Source of the DNA: an uncultured Flavobacteriaceae bacterium
GTDB lineage: Bacteria > Bacteroidota > Bacteroidia > Flavobacteriales > Flavobacteriaceae
Assembly: GCA_913048115.1 (NCBI GenBank)
Contig: CAJWVI010000005.1
Span: 1-64,000 of the forward strand
DNA length: 64,000 bases
Direction: 5' to 3'
Of this stretch, positions 52,534 to 61,154 are shown piece after piece; position 1 is the stretch's first letter; each line of letters begins with the position of its first letter. The position numbers were made by a program, and so were the translations under genes. The notes beneath the pieces were generated by a model that saw only the letters and a list, made by a program, of their open reading frames with translations, searched no databases and was not told where the DNA came from.

Positions 52534-54657
52534 ATGGCAATATTAAACAGCATTAGAAAAAGAGGAGTTTTCCTTATTATCATTATAGCGTTAGCATTAT
52601 TTTCATTCATCCTTGCAGATGTGATTCGTAATGGTGGATTTTCTTCAGAAAAATCACTAACCACAGTGGCTACTATAAACGGTGAGACACTTACTCGGGA
52701 CACCTTTATGAAGCAAGTGGAGCTAACCCAGCGTAACTTGGGTGAAAATGGTACTACAGCACAAGCAATGGGCTTGGTTTGGGATCGTGAATTACGTAAT
52801 GTATTACAGCAACAACAATACGATGCATTAGGACTTACAGCTCAAAAAGAACAACTAGAAGCCTCTTTGCGTCAAGGGCTGGCATCAAATCCAACATTTC
52901 AGGATGCTGACGGCTTTTTTAGTGCGCTAAAGGTGCAGGAATACATTGCAAATGTTAAAGCATCAAACCCTACGGCTTATCAACAATGGCTAGATTATGA
53001 AAATAGCCTAAAGAGTAGTACACTTCAAACTACCTACTACAACATGATTAAAGCAGGTATGAGAAGTACCATAAGTGATGGAGAACAACAATACCGTTTT
53101 GAGAATGACAAAATTAACATGCAATACGTGTATGTGCCTTACACGACTGTTGCAGACACAGATGTCGTTGTTACAGATGCAGAAATGGAAGCTTACATTA
53201 GAGACAATGCTACAGATTTTGAGGTAACACCCCAGGTAGATATTCAGTATGTGTCTTTTTCTGAAACACCGTCAGATATAGATATTCAAGATGCAGAAGC
53301 AAATATTACCGCTCTTTTAAAAGACCGCGAAGTTTACAATTCAAACATCAAAGATACAGAGATATTAAAAGGGCTGGAAAACACGACAGACTACTTAAAC
53401 TTTGTAAATGACAATAGTGATATTCCTTTTCAAGACGTATATTTCTTTAAAAGTGATATTCCTGAGGCTTTCGCAGCAGATCTTTTTGCTACAGAGGTAG
53501 GCGCAATATATGGTCCTTACAAAATGGGAAACACTAATAACATTTCAAAAGTAATTGGAGTGACGCAAATGCCAGATTCTGTTCAATCAAGACACATTTT
53601 AATAAGGTACCAAGGTTCCTTTAGAGCTTCTGACGCTATAACACGAAGTAAAGAAGATGCAAAGGCAATGGCAGATAGTATAACTACCATAATAAAAAGA
53701 AACAAAAATACTTTTGAAAATTTAGCCAAGACACTATCTGATGATAAATCAAACAGTGATAAAGGCGGTGACCTAGGATACTCTGGGCCAGGAAAAATGA
53801 CCAAAGAATTTAATGACTTTATATTTGATAACAAAACAGGTGCTCTTGGCGTTGTTGAAACAACCTATGGTTTCCATGTAGTAGAAGTTCAAGAACAAAA
53901 AAATAAGCAGAAAGCTATTAAGTTTGCTACCATTAGCAAAGAGATAGAGGCTTCAGAGAAAACACTCAATGAGGTCTTTGCTAGCGCCTCTAGGTTTGAA
54001 TTAGCAGCTCAAAAAGGTGATTTCTTTGAAATTGCAAAAGGGCAAGAGCTTGTATTAAAGCCAGTAAACAAAATTGGAGCTTTAGACGCTACTATTCCAG
54101 GAGTTGGTAACAATCGTAGCATTGTAAACTGGGCTTTTGGAGAAGAAGCAGCTGTTGGAGATGTAAAACGTTTTAATATTCTAGATGGATATGTTGTTGT
54201 TCAACTTACTAGAAAAAGCCCAAAAGGCTTAATGAGTATTGCTGAGGCATCTGCCTTGGTAATGCCAAAGGTTAGAAACCAGAAAAAAGCAATACAAATT
54301 AAAGCCAGTATGATTGGTGATGATTTAGATGTTATTGCTACTGCTCAGGGGGTAAGTGTTCAAAACGCTACCGCTATTACTATGGCAGCGCCAACAATTC
54401 CTGGTGCTGGAGCAGAACCTGCAGTAGTAGGAGCTGCGTTTGCTAAAGCTGCTGGAGAAACTACGGGTCTTATTACAGGGGAAAAAGGAGTATTTAAAGT
54501 ACGTGTTACTGCTGTCAATAATGCGCCAGTTTTAGAGACTTACACGCTATACGCAAATAGGCTAAACAATGCTGCTACACCAACGGTAAACACGAAGGTA
54601 TACCAAGCCCTAAAGAACGCTGCAGAGATTGATGACAATAGAGCTAACTTCTTTTAA
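52534..54657 (+). CDS. PpiD-like periplasmic peptidyl-prolyl isomerase, membrane anchored
   Basis: A 707-aa protein with a single N-terminal membrane helix (about residues 11-31), a SurA_N-like chaperone region, and a parvulin rotamase domain around residues 350-450 (SRHILIRYQG, LSDDKSNSDKGGDLGYSGPGKM, YGFHVVEV). PpiD-type foldases help outer-membrane proteins at the Sec exit. It is about 180 bases from the CNNM gene and is closed by a strong terminator shared with blh. Confidence 0.92.
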   Translation: MAILNSIRKRGVFLIIIIALALFSFILADVIRNGGFSSEKSLTTVATINGETLTRDTFMKQVELTQRNLGENGTTAQAMGLVWDRELRNVLQQQQYDALGLTAQKEQLEASLRQGLASNPTFQDADGFFSALKVQEYIANVKASNPTAYQQWLDYENSLKSSTLQTTYYNMIKAGMRSTISDGEQQYRFENDKINMQYVYVPYTTVADTDVVVTDAEMEAYIRDNATDFEVTPQVDIQYVSFSETPSDIDIQDAEANITALLKDREVYNSNIKDTEILKGLENTTDYLNFVNDNSDIPFQDVYFFKSDIPEAFAADLFATEVGAIYGPYKMGNTNNISKVIGVTQMPDSVQSRHILIRYQGSFRASDAITRSKEDAKAMADSITTIIKRNKNTFENLAKTLSDDKSNSDKGGDLGYSGPGKMTKEFNDFIFDNKTGALGVVETTYGFHVVEVQEQKNKQKAIKFATISKEIEASEKTLNEVFASASRFELAAQKGDFFEIAKGQELVLKPVNKIGALDATIPGVGNNRSIVNWAFGEEAAVGDVKRFNILDGYVVVQLTRKSPKGLMSIAEASALVMPKVRNQKKAIQIKASMIGDDLDVIATAQGVSVQNATAITMAAPTIPGAGAEPAVVGAAFAKAAGETTGLITGEKGVFKVRVTAVNNAPVLETYTLYANRLNNAATPTVNTKVYQALKNAAEIDDNRANFF

Positions 54658-54678
54658 AAGAATCAAAACTATTTCTAA

Positions 54679-54714
54679 GGCCGCCTACTTTTTTAAAGTA
54701 GGCGGTTTTTTTTT
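54679..54714. terminator. Strong hairpin terminator between ppiD and blh
   Basis: Perfect inverted repeat ACCGCCTAC-type (GCCGCCTAC / GTAGGCGGT, one wobble) with a TA-rich loop and nine T after it on the plus strand. The blh stop codon lies within the left arm at 54685-54687. Confidence 0.88.
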
Positions 54715-55584
54715 AAACATTTTTGAAATAACAAATGAATGCGCAAAGGTTATTGCTCCTAAAAAAGAAAACACAATAGGTAGGAAGATTTGTTTGTCAT
54801 CCTTAAATAGATAAAGCAAAGCACCAATTCCAGCAATAGAAATAAACCACACTAGAAATGATTTTTGCACATATTTAATAAACGACTTCCAGGAAACTTC
54901 TTTGTATAGATACGATAGCTGTTCTATAATAGATGGAATACTGTGCCATAGAATAAAATAGATACCAAAGCTCCATATTAGGTTAGATATTTTAAACACT
55001 ATAAAAAACACAAATAATAAAAAGAGCTCATAGGCAATTAATCCTAAATTAAATGTTTTGTCTAAGTAGTACTTAATCCCTACGATTATAAGCACTACAA
55101 AGGAGCCTAGCAACACATAATTATAAACATTAGCGTGCAATGAGCTACCAATAATATCTTGTACTATAACAGACACCTCTTCTTTGTTTAATGCAAGTAT
55201 TAAGAAAAGTACTACAAGACCATAACTTAAGTATAGTGTATTGTTTAATAAGTTATTTTTATGACTAATGCTATGAAAGTGTTGTTCTCCAAAATGATAC
55301 CCGCTAAATAGAATAAAAAATAACATAGCGATCTTGGGTGCTATAAAGAATATGAGCGCCGCAACAACGACAACCAAGATATATCCAAATAAAAATAGCC
55401 CTAATCTTTTATAGGTAGCAGCTTCTTTTATTTTGCTTACAATTGAAATATCATTACTTCCATGAAGAATTCCTAAAGTAAAAATAAAGAAAAATGCGAT
55501 GCCATATTGTGCGTTTTCAGGTATTTGTCTGGTAAGCCATAAGCAAAAAAAGGTGCTTGTAATCAAGATATTTTTAATGTTCAT
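54685..55584 (-). CDS. blh: Brp/Blh family beta-carotene 15,15'-dioxygenase
   Basis: Blh cleaves beta-carotene with oxygen to two molecules of retinal, the rhodopsin chromophore. The 299-aa membrane protein has about eight to nine helices and the iron-ligand His residues in GILHGSNDIS, GYHFGEQHFHSISH and FILWHSIPSI. It diverges from proteorhodopsin across a 127-base spacer, an arrangement known in marine flavobacteria. A minus-strand TTAATTTG at 55598-55605 is a near-consensus -7 box. Confidence 0.95.
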   Translation of the reverse strand: MNIKNILITSTFFCLWLTRQIPENAQYGIAFFFIFTLGILHGSNDISIVSKIKEAATYKRLGLFLFGYILVVVVAALIFFIAPKIAMLFFILFSGYHFGEQHFHSISHKNNLLNNTLYLSYGLVVLFLILALNKEEVSVIVQDIIGSSLHANVYNYVLLGSFVVLIIVGIKYYLDKTFNLGLIAYELFLLFVFFIVFKISNLIWSFGIYFILWHSIPSIIEQLSYLYKEVSWKSFIKYVQKSFLVWFISIAGIGALLYLFKDDKQIFLPIVFSFLGAITFAHSFVISKMFKKKPPTLKK

Positions 55585-55711
55585 CCTCTAAATTTATCAA
55601 ATTAATAGTGTAATTTATTAAAGTTTATGAAATTACTTTAAAAAGTATTTGGTTGTTGCAATTTTTTTTGTTTTATTTATACTTATAAACTATAAACAAA
55701 ACTGAAATAAA

Positions 55712-56431
55712 ATGACAAATTCTACTTTATTAATTCTAGGAGACGTAAATAGTCCCGTGAATTTTACATTCTTTATTGGATGTATGGCAATGATGGCAGC
55801 TTCTGCTTTCTTTTTCTTATCATTAAACCAATTTGACAAAAAATGGAGAACTTCTGTTTTAGTTTCTGGTTTAATTACTTTTATTGCGGCAGTACACTAC
55901 ATGTACATGCGTGACGCAGCTATGGCTGGTGATGTTATGAATATTACTGCATTTAGATATGTGGATTGGATTTTAACTGTACCGTTAATGTGTGTTGAAT
56001 TTTACCTAATCCTTAAAGTGGCTGGTGCCAAAAAATCTTTAATGTGGCGTTTAATTTTACTTTCTGTGGTAATGCTTGTTACAGGATATATGGGAGAATC
56101 TGGTTCTGATTCTGTAATATTTGGAACAATATCTGGTTTAGCTTATTTCGCAATAGTATACGAAATTTGGTTAGGTGGAGCAGCAAAATTAGCAAAAGAA
56201 GCTGGTGGAGATGTGTTACACGCTCACAAAATACTATGTTGGTTTGTACTTGTTGGTTGGGCAATTTACCCAGTTGGTTACATGGCAGGAACAGCAGGAT
56301 GGTATGGTGAAGCAGGTTCATTCTTTGGAATGCAACTAGATATGCAAGTGCTTTACAACATCGCCGATGCAATTAACAAAATTGGATTTGGTTTAGTTAT
56401 TTATTCTTTAGCAGTTAAGAAAACAGCTTAA
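55712..56431 (+). CDS. Proteorhodopsin, green-type light-driven proton pump
   Basis: A 239-aa seven-helix microbial rhodopsin. Asp85, Thr89 and Glu96 (in RYVDWILTVPLMCVEF) form the DTE triad of proton pumps (acceptor, and donor at Glu). His62 (AAVHYMYMRD) is the acceptor's partner, and Lys223 (DAINKIGFG) forms the retinal Schiff base. The spectral-tuning position is Met93, which goes with green absorption in flavobacterial proteins. Gly138 (VIFGTISG) occupies the pocket-fenestration position by my alignment. Blh is divergently encoded next to it, so retinal can be made. A terminator follows. Confidence 0.97.
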   Translation: MTNSTLLILGDVNSPVNFTFFIGCMAMMAASAFFFLSLNQFDKKWRTSVLVSGLITFIAAVHYMYMRDAAMAGDVMNITAFRYVDWILTVPLMCVEFYLILKVAGAKKSLMWRLILLSVVMLVTGYMGESGSDSVIFGTISGLAYFAIVYEIWLGGAAKLAKEAGGDVLHAHKILCWFVLVGWAIYPVGYMAGTAGWYGEAGSFFGMQLDMQVLYNIADAINKIGFGLVIYSLAVKKTA

Positions 56432-56456
56432 GTTACCTAAACTTATAATTACATAT

Positions 56457-56489
56457 TAGCGCAACCTTAGGGTTGCGCTTTTTTTTTGC
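56457..56489 (+). terminator. Rho-independent terminator after proteorhodopsin
   Basis: Inverted repeat AGCGCAACC / GGTTGCGCT around a short loop with nine T following. It makes proteorhodopsin a single-gene transcript. Confidence 0.9.
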
Positions 56490-56530
56490 ACTATTTTAAC
56501 GCTCACAAGGTGTTTTGTTTCTTAGCTTTT

Positions 56531-57436
56531 TTAAGCAATCATATCATCAAAGGCAATGACAGTGTTGTATCCTTTATTTTTGAAGTAGTTCATGTCGCTA
56601 TTTTTTCCAGTTGCCAATATAAAGTCACCTCCCCACGCTCCTAGACTCTTAATAGTGTTTGGGTAGTCTTTAAATAATAGTTCTTTAATAGTTTGTTGCC
56701 CTAAGAGCTTTGAGATTTTCTGCTCATGAGCCTCTAAGATTCTTTCAAAATCCTGAAGGGTATAACATACAAGAGTTTTTTTACTAAGGTCTGTAATGGT
56801 TTCTAGTAGCCTTGAATCTTTCTTTATTTTTTTGTAGGTTTCAATTCCTTTTTTACTATCCTGTTTTTGATTGAGATGCACAAAAAACAAACAATCTGTA
56901 AAACTCCAAGAAATGGCGCAAGGTTGCACCTCTGGCTTTTTATGTTTTATGGTGTAAAAAATAGGGGTGTTGTGCTGCGCTGCAGCAATATCATAGCCAC
57001 TACCTCCAAAACTTTCTTTTAAGAGTGTAAAGCCATCTATCTGTGCCCACTGAGCTATGTTGTTGATTAGTGTAGAGGAGGTTCCTAGCCCCCAATCTCT
57101 TGGGAAGTCAAGTTGTGTTACCACACTTAAACCCCTACATCCTTTAAGAAATGAAGAATTATGATTTCTAGCTGTTTGTAAAATACGACAAAGTGTCTCT
57201 GTAGTGCTAGAATGATTCCTTGCGGTTAATGTTTCTGTCTCGATGTGAGTTTCAAACCATATGGCTCCAGCATGATCTTTACTTATCCAGTGAATGCCTG
57301 GTGTCGTGCCTTTGCTTACACAAAGGGATTGTCCATATTTTGTTGGAATTGCCAATGCCGTGGCTCCGTCCAAAACAACATACTCTCCTGTAATAAGAAG
57401 TTTTCCGTTGCTATAATATGTTAATTGCTCCCCCAT
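56531..57436 (-). CDS. GYDIA-type GHMP kinase, candidate phosphomevalonate kinase
   Basis: A 301-aa GHMP kinase. Motif 1 is KLLITGEYVVLDGATALAIP, motif 2 RDWGLGTSSTLINN, and GGSGYDIAAAQ is the GYDIA signature of this Bacteroidetes family; motif 3 is SLGAWGGDFILATG. It starts one base after the HMG-CoA reductase stop, so it is co-transcribed with a mevalonate gene. mvaD and mevalonate kinase are at 28170-30340, leaving the phosphomevalonate kinase step for this protein by elimination; that is inference. Confidence 0.9.
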   Translation of the reverse strand: MGEQLTYYSNGKLLITGEYVVLDGATALAIPTKYGQSLCVSKGTTPGIHWISKDHAGAIWFETHIETETLTARNHSSTTETLCRILQTARNHNSSFLKGCRGLSVVTQLDFPRDWGLGTSSTLINNIAQWAQIDGFTLLKESFGGSGYDIAAAQHNTPIFYTIKHKKPEVQPCAISWSFTDCLFFVHLNQKQDSKKGIETYKKIKKDSRLLETITDLSKKTLVCYTLQDFERILEAHEQKISKLLGQQTIKELLFKDYPNTIKSLGAWGGDFILATGKNSDMNYFKNKGYNTVIAFDDMIA

Positions 57437-57437
57437 G

Positions 57438-58751
57438 TTATGCTCTTAATTGTTCAACAAAATCGATGACCGCACTATGAGAAATTTGCTGTGTCGTGAA
57501 ATGTACTACAGCTGCCTGTTTTTCTGTATCGGTGGCTTGTACCCCATTTAAAATATTCATTAAATGCATTTTCATGTGCCCTTTCTGTATACCAGTGGTT
57601 ACCAAAGAGCGCAATGCGGCAAAGTTTTGTGCTAAGCCTGCAACAGCTACTAACTGCATTAATTTCTTAGCATTTGGGTTTTGTAAAAGATCAAAAGAAA
57701 AGCGCACCAAAGGATGTAATGATGTTAAGCCACCAACGGTTCCTAGGGCTAGTGGAAGTTCAATCCACATTTTAAAAACATTGTCTTCAATCTCTGCGTG
57801 TGTTAAACTGCTATATTGACCATCTTTAGATGCATAGGCATGTATCCCAGCCTCTACCGCTCTAAAGTCATTTCCTGTAGCTAGAATAACAGCGTCAATG
57901 CCGTTCATGATTCCTTTGTTGTGGGTAACGGCTCTTCTTGGAGTTGCCTTAGCGATAGCGATAGCACGAACTAACTTTTCTGCAAATACGCGTCCTGAAA
58001 CATCTTTTTGAGCCAATTGATCTACATGGCAGGATACAGAAGCGCGAACCAAGCACTCTGGTACATAGTTAGACAAAATACTCATAACAACTTCTGGAAA
58101 GGTGTTAGCGCTTTTAAAAAGGTGATATGTTTTAGCCTCTCTTTCAAAAGTTTGAGCAAATGTCTCTAGACACGTATTAATAAAATTGGCGCCCATAGCA
58201 TCCAATGTTTCAAAGGTGCAATGTAGTTGAAAAAACCCCTCTAGAGTTTGGGTGGTATCAATGAGCTTGATGTCTACCAGGCCACCTCCACGCTTCTTCA
58301 TGTTTTTTTCAACAGCGATAATACTAGCCACTAGTTTGGGCTTTATAAAGGCAAAAAAGCCTGTCATGTCTGTCACATTTCCGAAGTAGTTGAGATGTAC
58401 TTGGCCATTTTTAATAGTGCTAATAACCTGTGTGGTAAAGCCTCCCTTTTCTAGCCAAAATTTTGCAGCATTACTAGCGGCAGCAACTACAGAGCTTTCT
58501 TCAATCACCATAGGGATTGTGTACAAGGTGTTGTTGATTAAAAAGTTGGGTGCAACCCCCATTGGTAGGTAGTAGTTGGATATGGTGTTTTCTATGAAAT
58601 CATCATGTAGTTTTTGGAGCGCTGTGTTGCTATTCCAGTACGTTTGAAGCACTTCAGTAGCGGTCTCATTTCCATTAAAATAGGCCTGTGTAAGCCACGT
58701 AATTTTTTGAGACTTGGAAAGTTTTGAAAATCCTGAAACGGGATTCGTCAT
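57438..58751 (-). CDS. Hydroxymethylglutaryl-CoA reductase, class II (degradative-type sequence)
   Basis: A 437-aa class II HMG-CoA reductase. Conserved segments: the catalytic Glu54 in ENTISNYYLPMGVAPNF, IPMVIEESSVVAAAS, DAMGANFIN, the catalytic Lys and Asp in HNKGIMNGIDAVILATGNDF, and the His region GHMKMHLMNIL. Despite the name degradative, in bacteria with the other mevalonate genes it works in the synthetic direction, making mevalonate. A TATCTTTG promoter box lies 19 bases upstream. Confidence 0.95.
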   Translation of the reverse strand: MTNPVSGFSKLSKSQKITWLTQAYFNGNETATEVLQTYWNSNTALQKLHDDFIENTISNYYLPMGVAPNFLINNTLYTIPMVIEESSVVAAASNAAKFWLEKGGFTTQVISTIKNGQVHLNYFGNVTDMTGFFAFIKPKLVASIIAVEKNMKKRGGGLVDIKLIDTTQTLEGFFQLHCTFETLDAMGANFINTCLETFAQTFEREAKTYHLFKSANTFPEVVMSILSNYVPECLVRASVSCHVDQLAQKDVSGRVFAEKLVRAIAIAKATPRRAVTHNKGIMNGIDAVILATGNDFRAVEAGIHAYASKDGQYSSLTHAEIEDNVFKMWIELPLALGTVGGLTSLHPLVRFSFDLLQNPNAKKLMQLVAVAGLAQNFAALRSLVTTGIQKGHMKMHLMNILNGVQATDTEKQAAVVHFTTQQISHSAVIDFVEQLRA

Positions 58752-58770
58752 ACATTTGAGTTTTAAGCTA

Positions 58771-58778
58771 CAAAGATA
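58771..58778 (-). promoter_or_regulatory. -7 box TATCTTTG for the HMG-CoA reductase unit
   Basis: Minus-strand TATCTTTG is a perfect TAnnTTTG match, 19 bases before the ATG at 58751. The -33 element is not clear. Confidence 0.55.
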
Positions 58779-58905
58779 CTATAAAGCTTAGTATGTTGTT
58801 GAATATGAAAGCATCTTGAAATTTTAATTTTTTTAGATTATATGTTTTTTTGTACACGCTAGGCTGACCTTGTATTTAACCCTCAAAATAGGACCTAGTT
58901 TCATA

Positions 58906-58913
58906 TAATTTTG
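58906..58913 (+). promoter_or_regulatory. -7 box TAATTTTG for the dipeptidyl peptidase gene
   Basis: TAATTTTG fits TAnnTTTG. It overlaps the first codon of the ORF-track entry (58911), so translation must begin further downstream, at TTG 58944. Confidence 0.55.
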
Positions 58914-58943
58914 TTAAACTTGTGTTATCATAAAATTAACATA

Positions 58944-61121
58944 TTGAAGACTACAACCTACCTACGATTTTTTCTGCTTTTTCTTATAACAATTAGTTCT
59001 GTAACGGGACAACAAAAAGACATCACTCTTGAAGAAATTTGGAGTGGGGGATTTAGAACGCAAGGTTTAGAGGAGTTACGCTCATTGAAAAACGGCAAAC
59101 AATACGCGGTTCTAAATTACAACAGGCGCTCTAGTGCATCCACGGTTGATGTGTATGATTATAAAACCGGAGAAAAAGTAAAGACTGTAGTCTCTTCAAA
59201 TCAAGTCGAGGGAGCTACTTATTTTTTAACATACAGCTTTAGTGAGGATGAATCTAAGCTTTTACTAGCAACAGATCTAGAACAAATTTACAGGCGTTCT
59301 TCTTTGGGTACTTATTATGTGTATGACATATATAACAAAGAAATGACTCCTGTCTCTGAACAAAAAATACAAGAACCTGTTTTAAATGCTGCAGGAACTA
59401 AAGTGGCCTATGGCTATAATAATAATATCTTTATTAAAGACTTAGCTAGTGGCAGCACCACACAAATTACAAATGATGGATTAAAAAACAGCATCATTAA
59501 TGGTATTACAGACTGGGTGTATGAAGAAGAGTTTGCATTTGTGCGCGCCTTTGACTGGAACAAAGATGGGACCAAGATTGGGTACATAAAGTTTGATGAG
59601 AGTGAAGTGCCTCGTTTTTCTATGGATGTGTACGGTACAGACCTGTACCCTACTCAACAAGTATTTAAATACCCTAAAGCTGGAGATCCTAATGCTAGTG
59701 TTAGTCTGCACGTATATGATGTAGAGGCCGGAAGAACAAGCAACGTAGATCTATCTGCTTATAATACCTACTATATTCCAAGAATTAAATGGACTATGGA
59801 TACTAATGTACTAAGTGTACAAACTACAAACAGAAAACAAAATGTTGTAGACCTTATTTTTGTTGACACCTATAACAATGAGACCTCATTAGTGCATCAA
59901 GAAAAAGATGATGCCTATGTTGATATTACAGATGATCTCACCTTTTTTGAAGACAATAGTTTTATCTGGACTAGTGAGCGTGATGGATGGAACCATATCT
60001 ATCATTTCAATAAAAACGGAAAACTTAAAAACCAAATCACAAAGGGCGCTTGGGAGGTAACCAATTATTACGGCTATGACCCAATGAGCAATACTGTTTT
60101 TTATCAAAGCACAGAAAATGGGAGTATTAACCGTGGCGTGTATAGTGTCGATGTTAAAGGCACTAATAAAAAAGGCCTCTCTGTGCAGCAGGGAACAAAT
60201 AGTGCTTCTTTTAGTGCAGATTTTTCTTATTTCATTAACACCTTTCAAAGCGCAACATCGCCAAGTGTGTATTCTTTAAATGATGCAAAGACAGGTGCTG
60301 TTGTTAAAGAGATTAAAAACAATACAGCAGTAGCAACTAAAGTTGCAGGCTATAAAGTATCTCCTAAAGAATTTTCTACTATTTCTATCAATGGGTATGA
60401 TTTAAATATGTACACCATCAAACCTCTTGATTTTGATGCCAGTAAGCAATACCCATTGTTTATGTATCAGTACTCGGGTCCAGGTTCACAAAATGTAGCA
60501 AATCGATGGAATGCGAGTAATGATTACTGGCATCAAATGTTGGCCCAGCAAGGATATATTGTAGTATGTATAGATGGAAGAGGGACAGGATTAAAAGGAA
60601 GAGATTTCAAGAAAGTAACTCAATTAGAACTTGGGAAATACGAGGTGCAAGATCAAATTGATGCTGCAAAAAAATTGGGTACTAAATCTTATATTGACGC
60701 AAGTAGAATAGGTATTTGGGGCTGGAGCTATGGAGGCTTTATGTCTAGTAATTGTTTGTTTCAAGGAGCAGACACCTTTGCTATGGCTATAGCTGTTGCG
60801 CCTGTAAGTAGTTGGAGGTTTTATGACACCATCTACACAGAACGGTACATGGCTACCCCTCAAGAAAACGCAAAGGGCTATGATGCTAATTCGCCAATAT
60901 CTCATGTCGATAAAATGAAAGGGTCATTTTTACTAGTACATGGTAGTGCAGATGATAATGTACATGTGCAAAATACAACGCGTTTGGTAGAGGCCTTAGT
61001 GCAAGCCAATAAACAGTTTGACTGGGCGATCTATCCAGACAAAAACCATGGTATTTATGGAGGTAACACCCGCTTACATCTATACACCAAGATGACTAAT
61101 TTTATTAAAGAGAACTTATAA
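58944..61121 (+). CDS. Dipeptidyl peptidase IV-type S9 peptidase
   Basis: A 725-aa exported prolyl dipeptidase, with an N-terminal beta-propeller (DPPIV_N) and a C-terminal alpha/beta hydrolase. The Glu pair for the peptide N-terminus is in YEEEFAF, the nucleophile Ser in GIWGWSYGGFMSS, the Asp in GSADDNVH and the His in KNHGIYG. The start was moved to TTG 58944, which gives a clean signal peptide (LRFFLLFLITISSVTGQ) and leaves about 24 bases of leader after the promoter box. A POT transporter follows, forming a peptide-use pair. Confidence 0.93.
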   Translation: MKTTTYLRFFLLFLITISSVTGQQKDITLEEIWSGGFRTQGLEELRSLKNGKQYAVLNYNRRSSASTVDVYDYKTGEKVKTVVSSNQVEGATYFLTYSFSEDESKLLLATDLEQIYRRSSLGTYYVYDIYNKEMTPVSEQKIQEPVLNAAGTKVAYGYNNNIFIKDLASGSTTQITNDGLKNSIINGITDWVYEEEFAFVRAFDWNKDGTKIGYIKFDESEVPRFSMDVYGTDLYPTQQVFKYPKAGDPNASVSLHVYDVEAGRTSNVDLSAYNTYYIPRIKWTMDTNVLSVQTTNRKQNVVDLIFVDTYNNETSLVHQEKDDAYVDITDDLTFFEDNSFIWTSERDGWNHIYHFNKNGKLKNQITKGAWEVTNYYGYDPMSNTVFYQSTENGSINRGVYSVDVKGTNKKGLSVQQGTNSASFSADFSYFINTFQSATSPSVYSLNDAKTGAVVKEIKNNTAVATKVAGYKVSPKEFSTISINGYDLNMYTIKPLDFDASKQYPLFMYQYSGPGSQNVANRWNASNDYWHQMLAQQGYIVVCIDGRGTGLKGRDFKKVTQLELGKYEVQDQIDAAKKLGTKSYIDASRIGIWGWSYGGFMSSNCLFQGADTFAMAIAVAPVSSWRFYDTIYTERYMATPQENAKGYDANSPISHVDKMKGSFLLVHGSADDNVHVQNTTRLVEALVQANKQFDWAIYPDKNHGIYGGNTRLHLYTKMTNFIKENL

Positions 61122-61154
61122 TCAATAAATAATTAATAATTAATATTCACTAAT

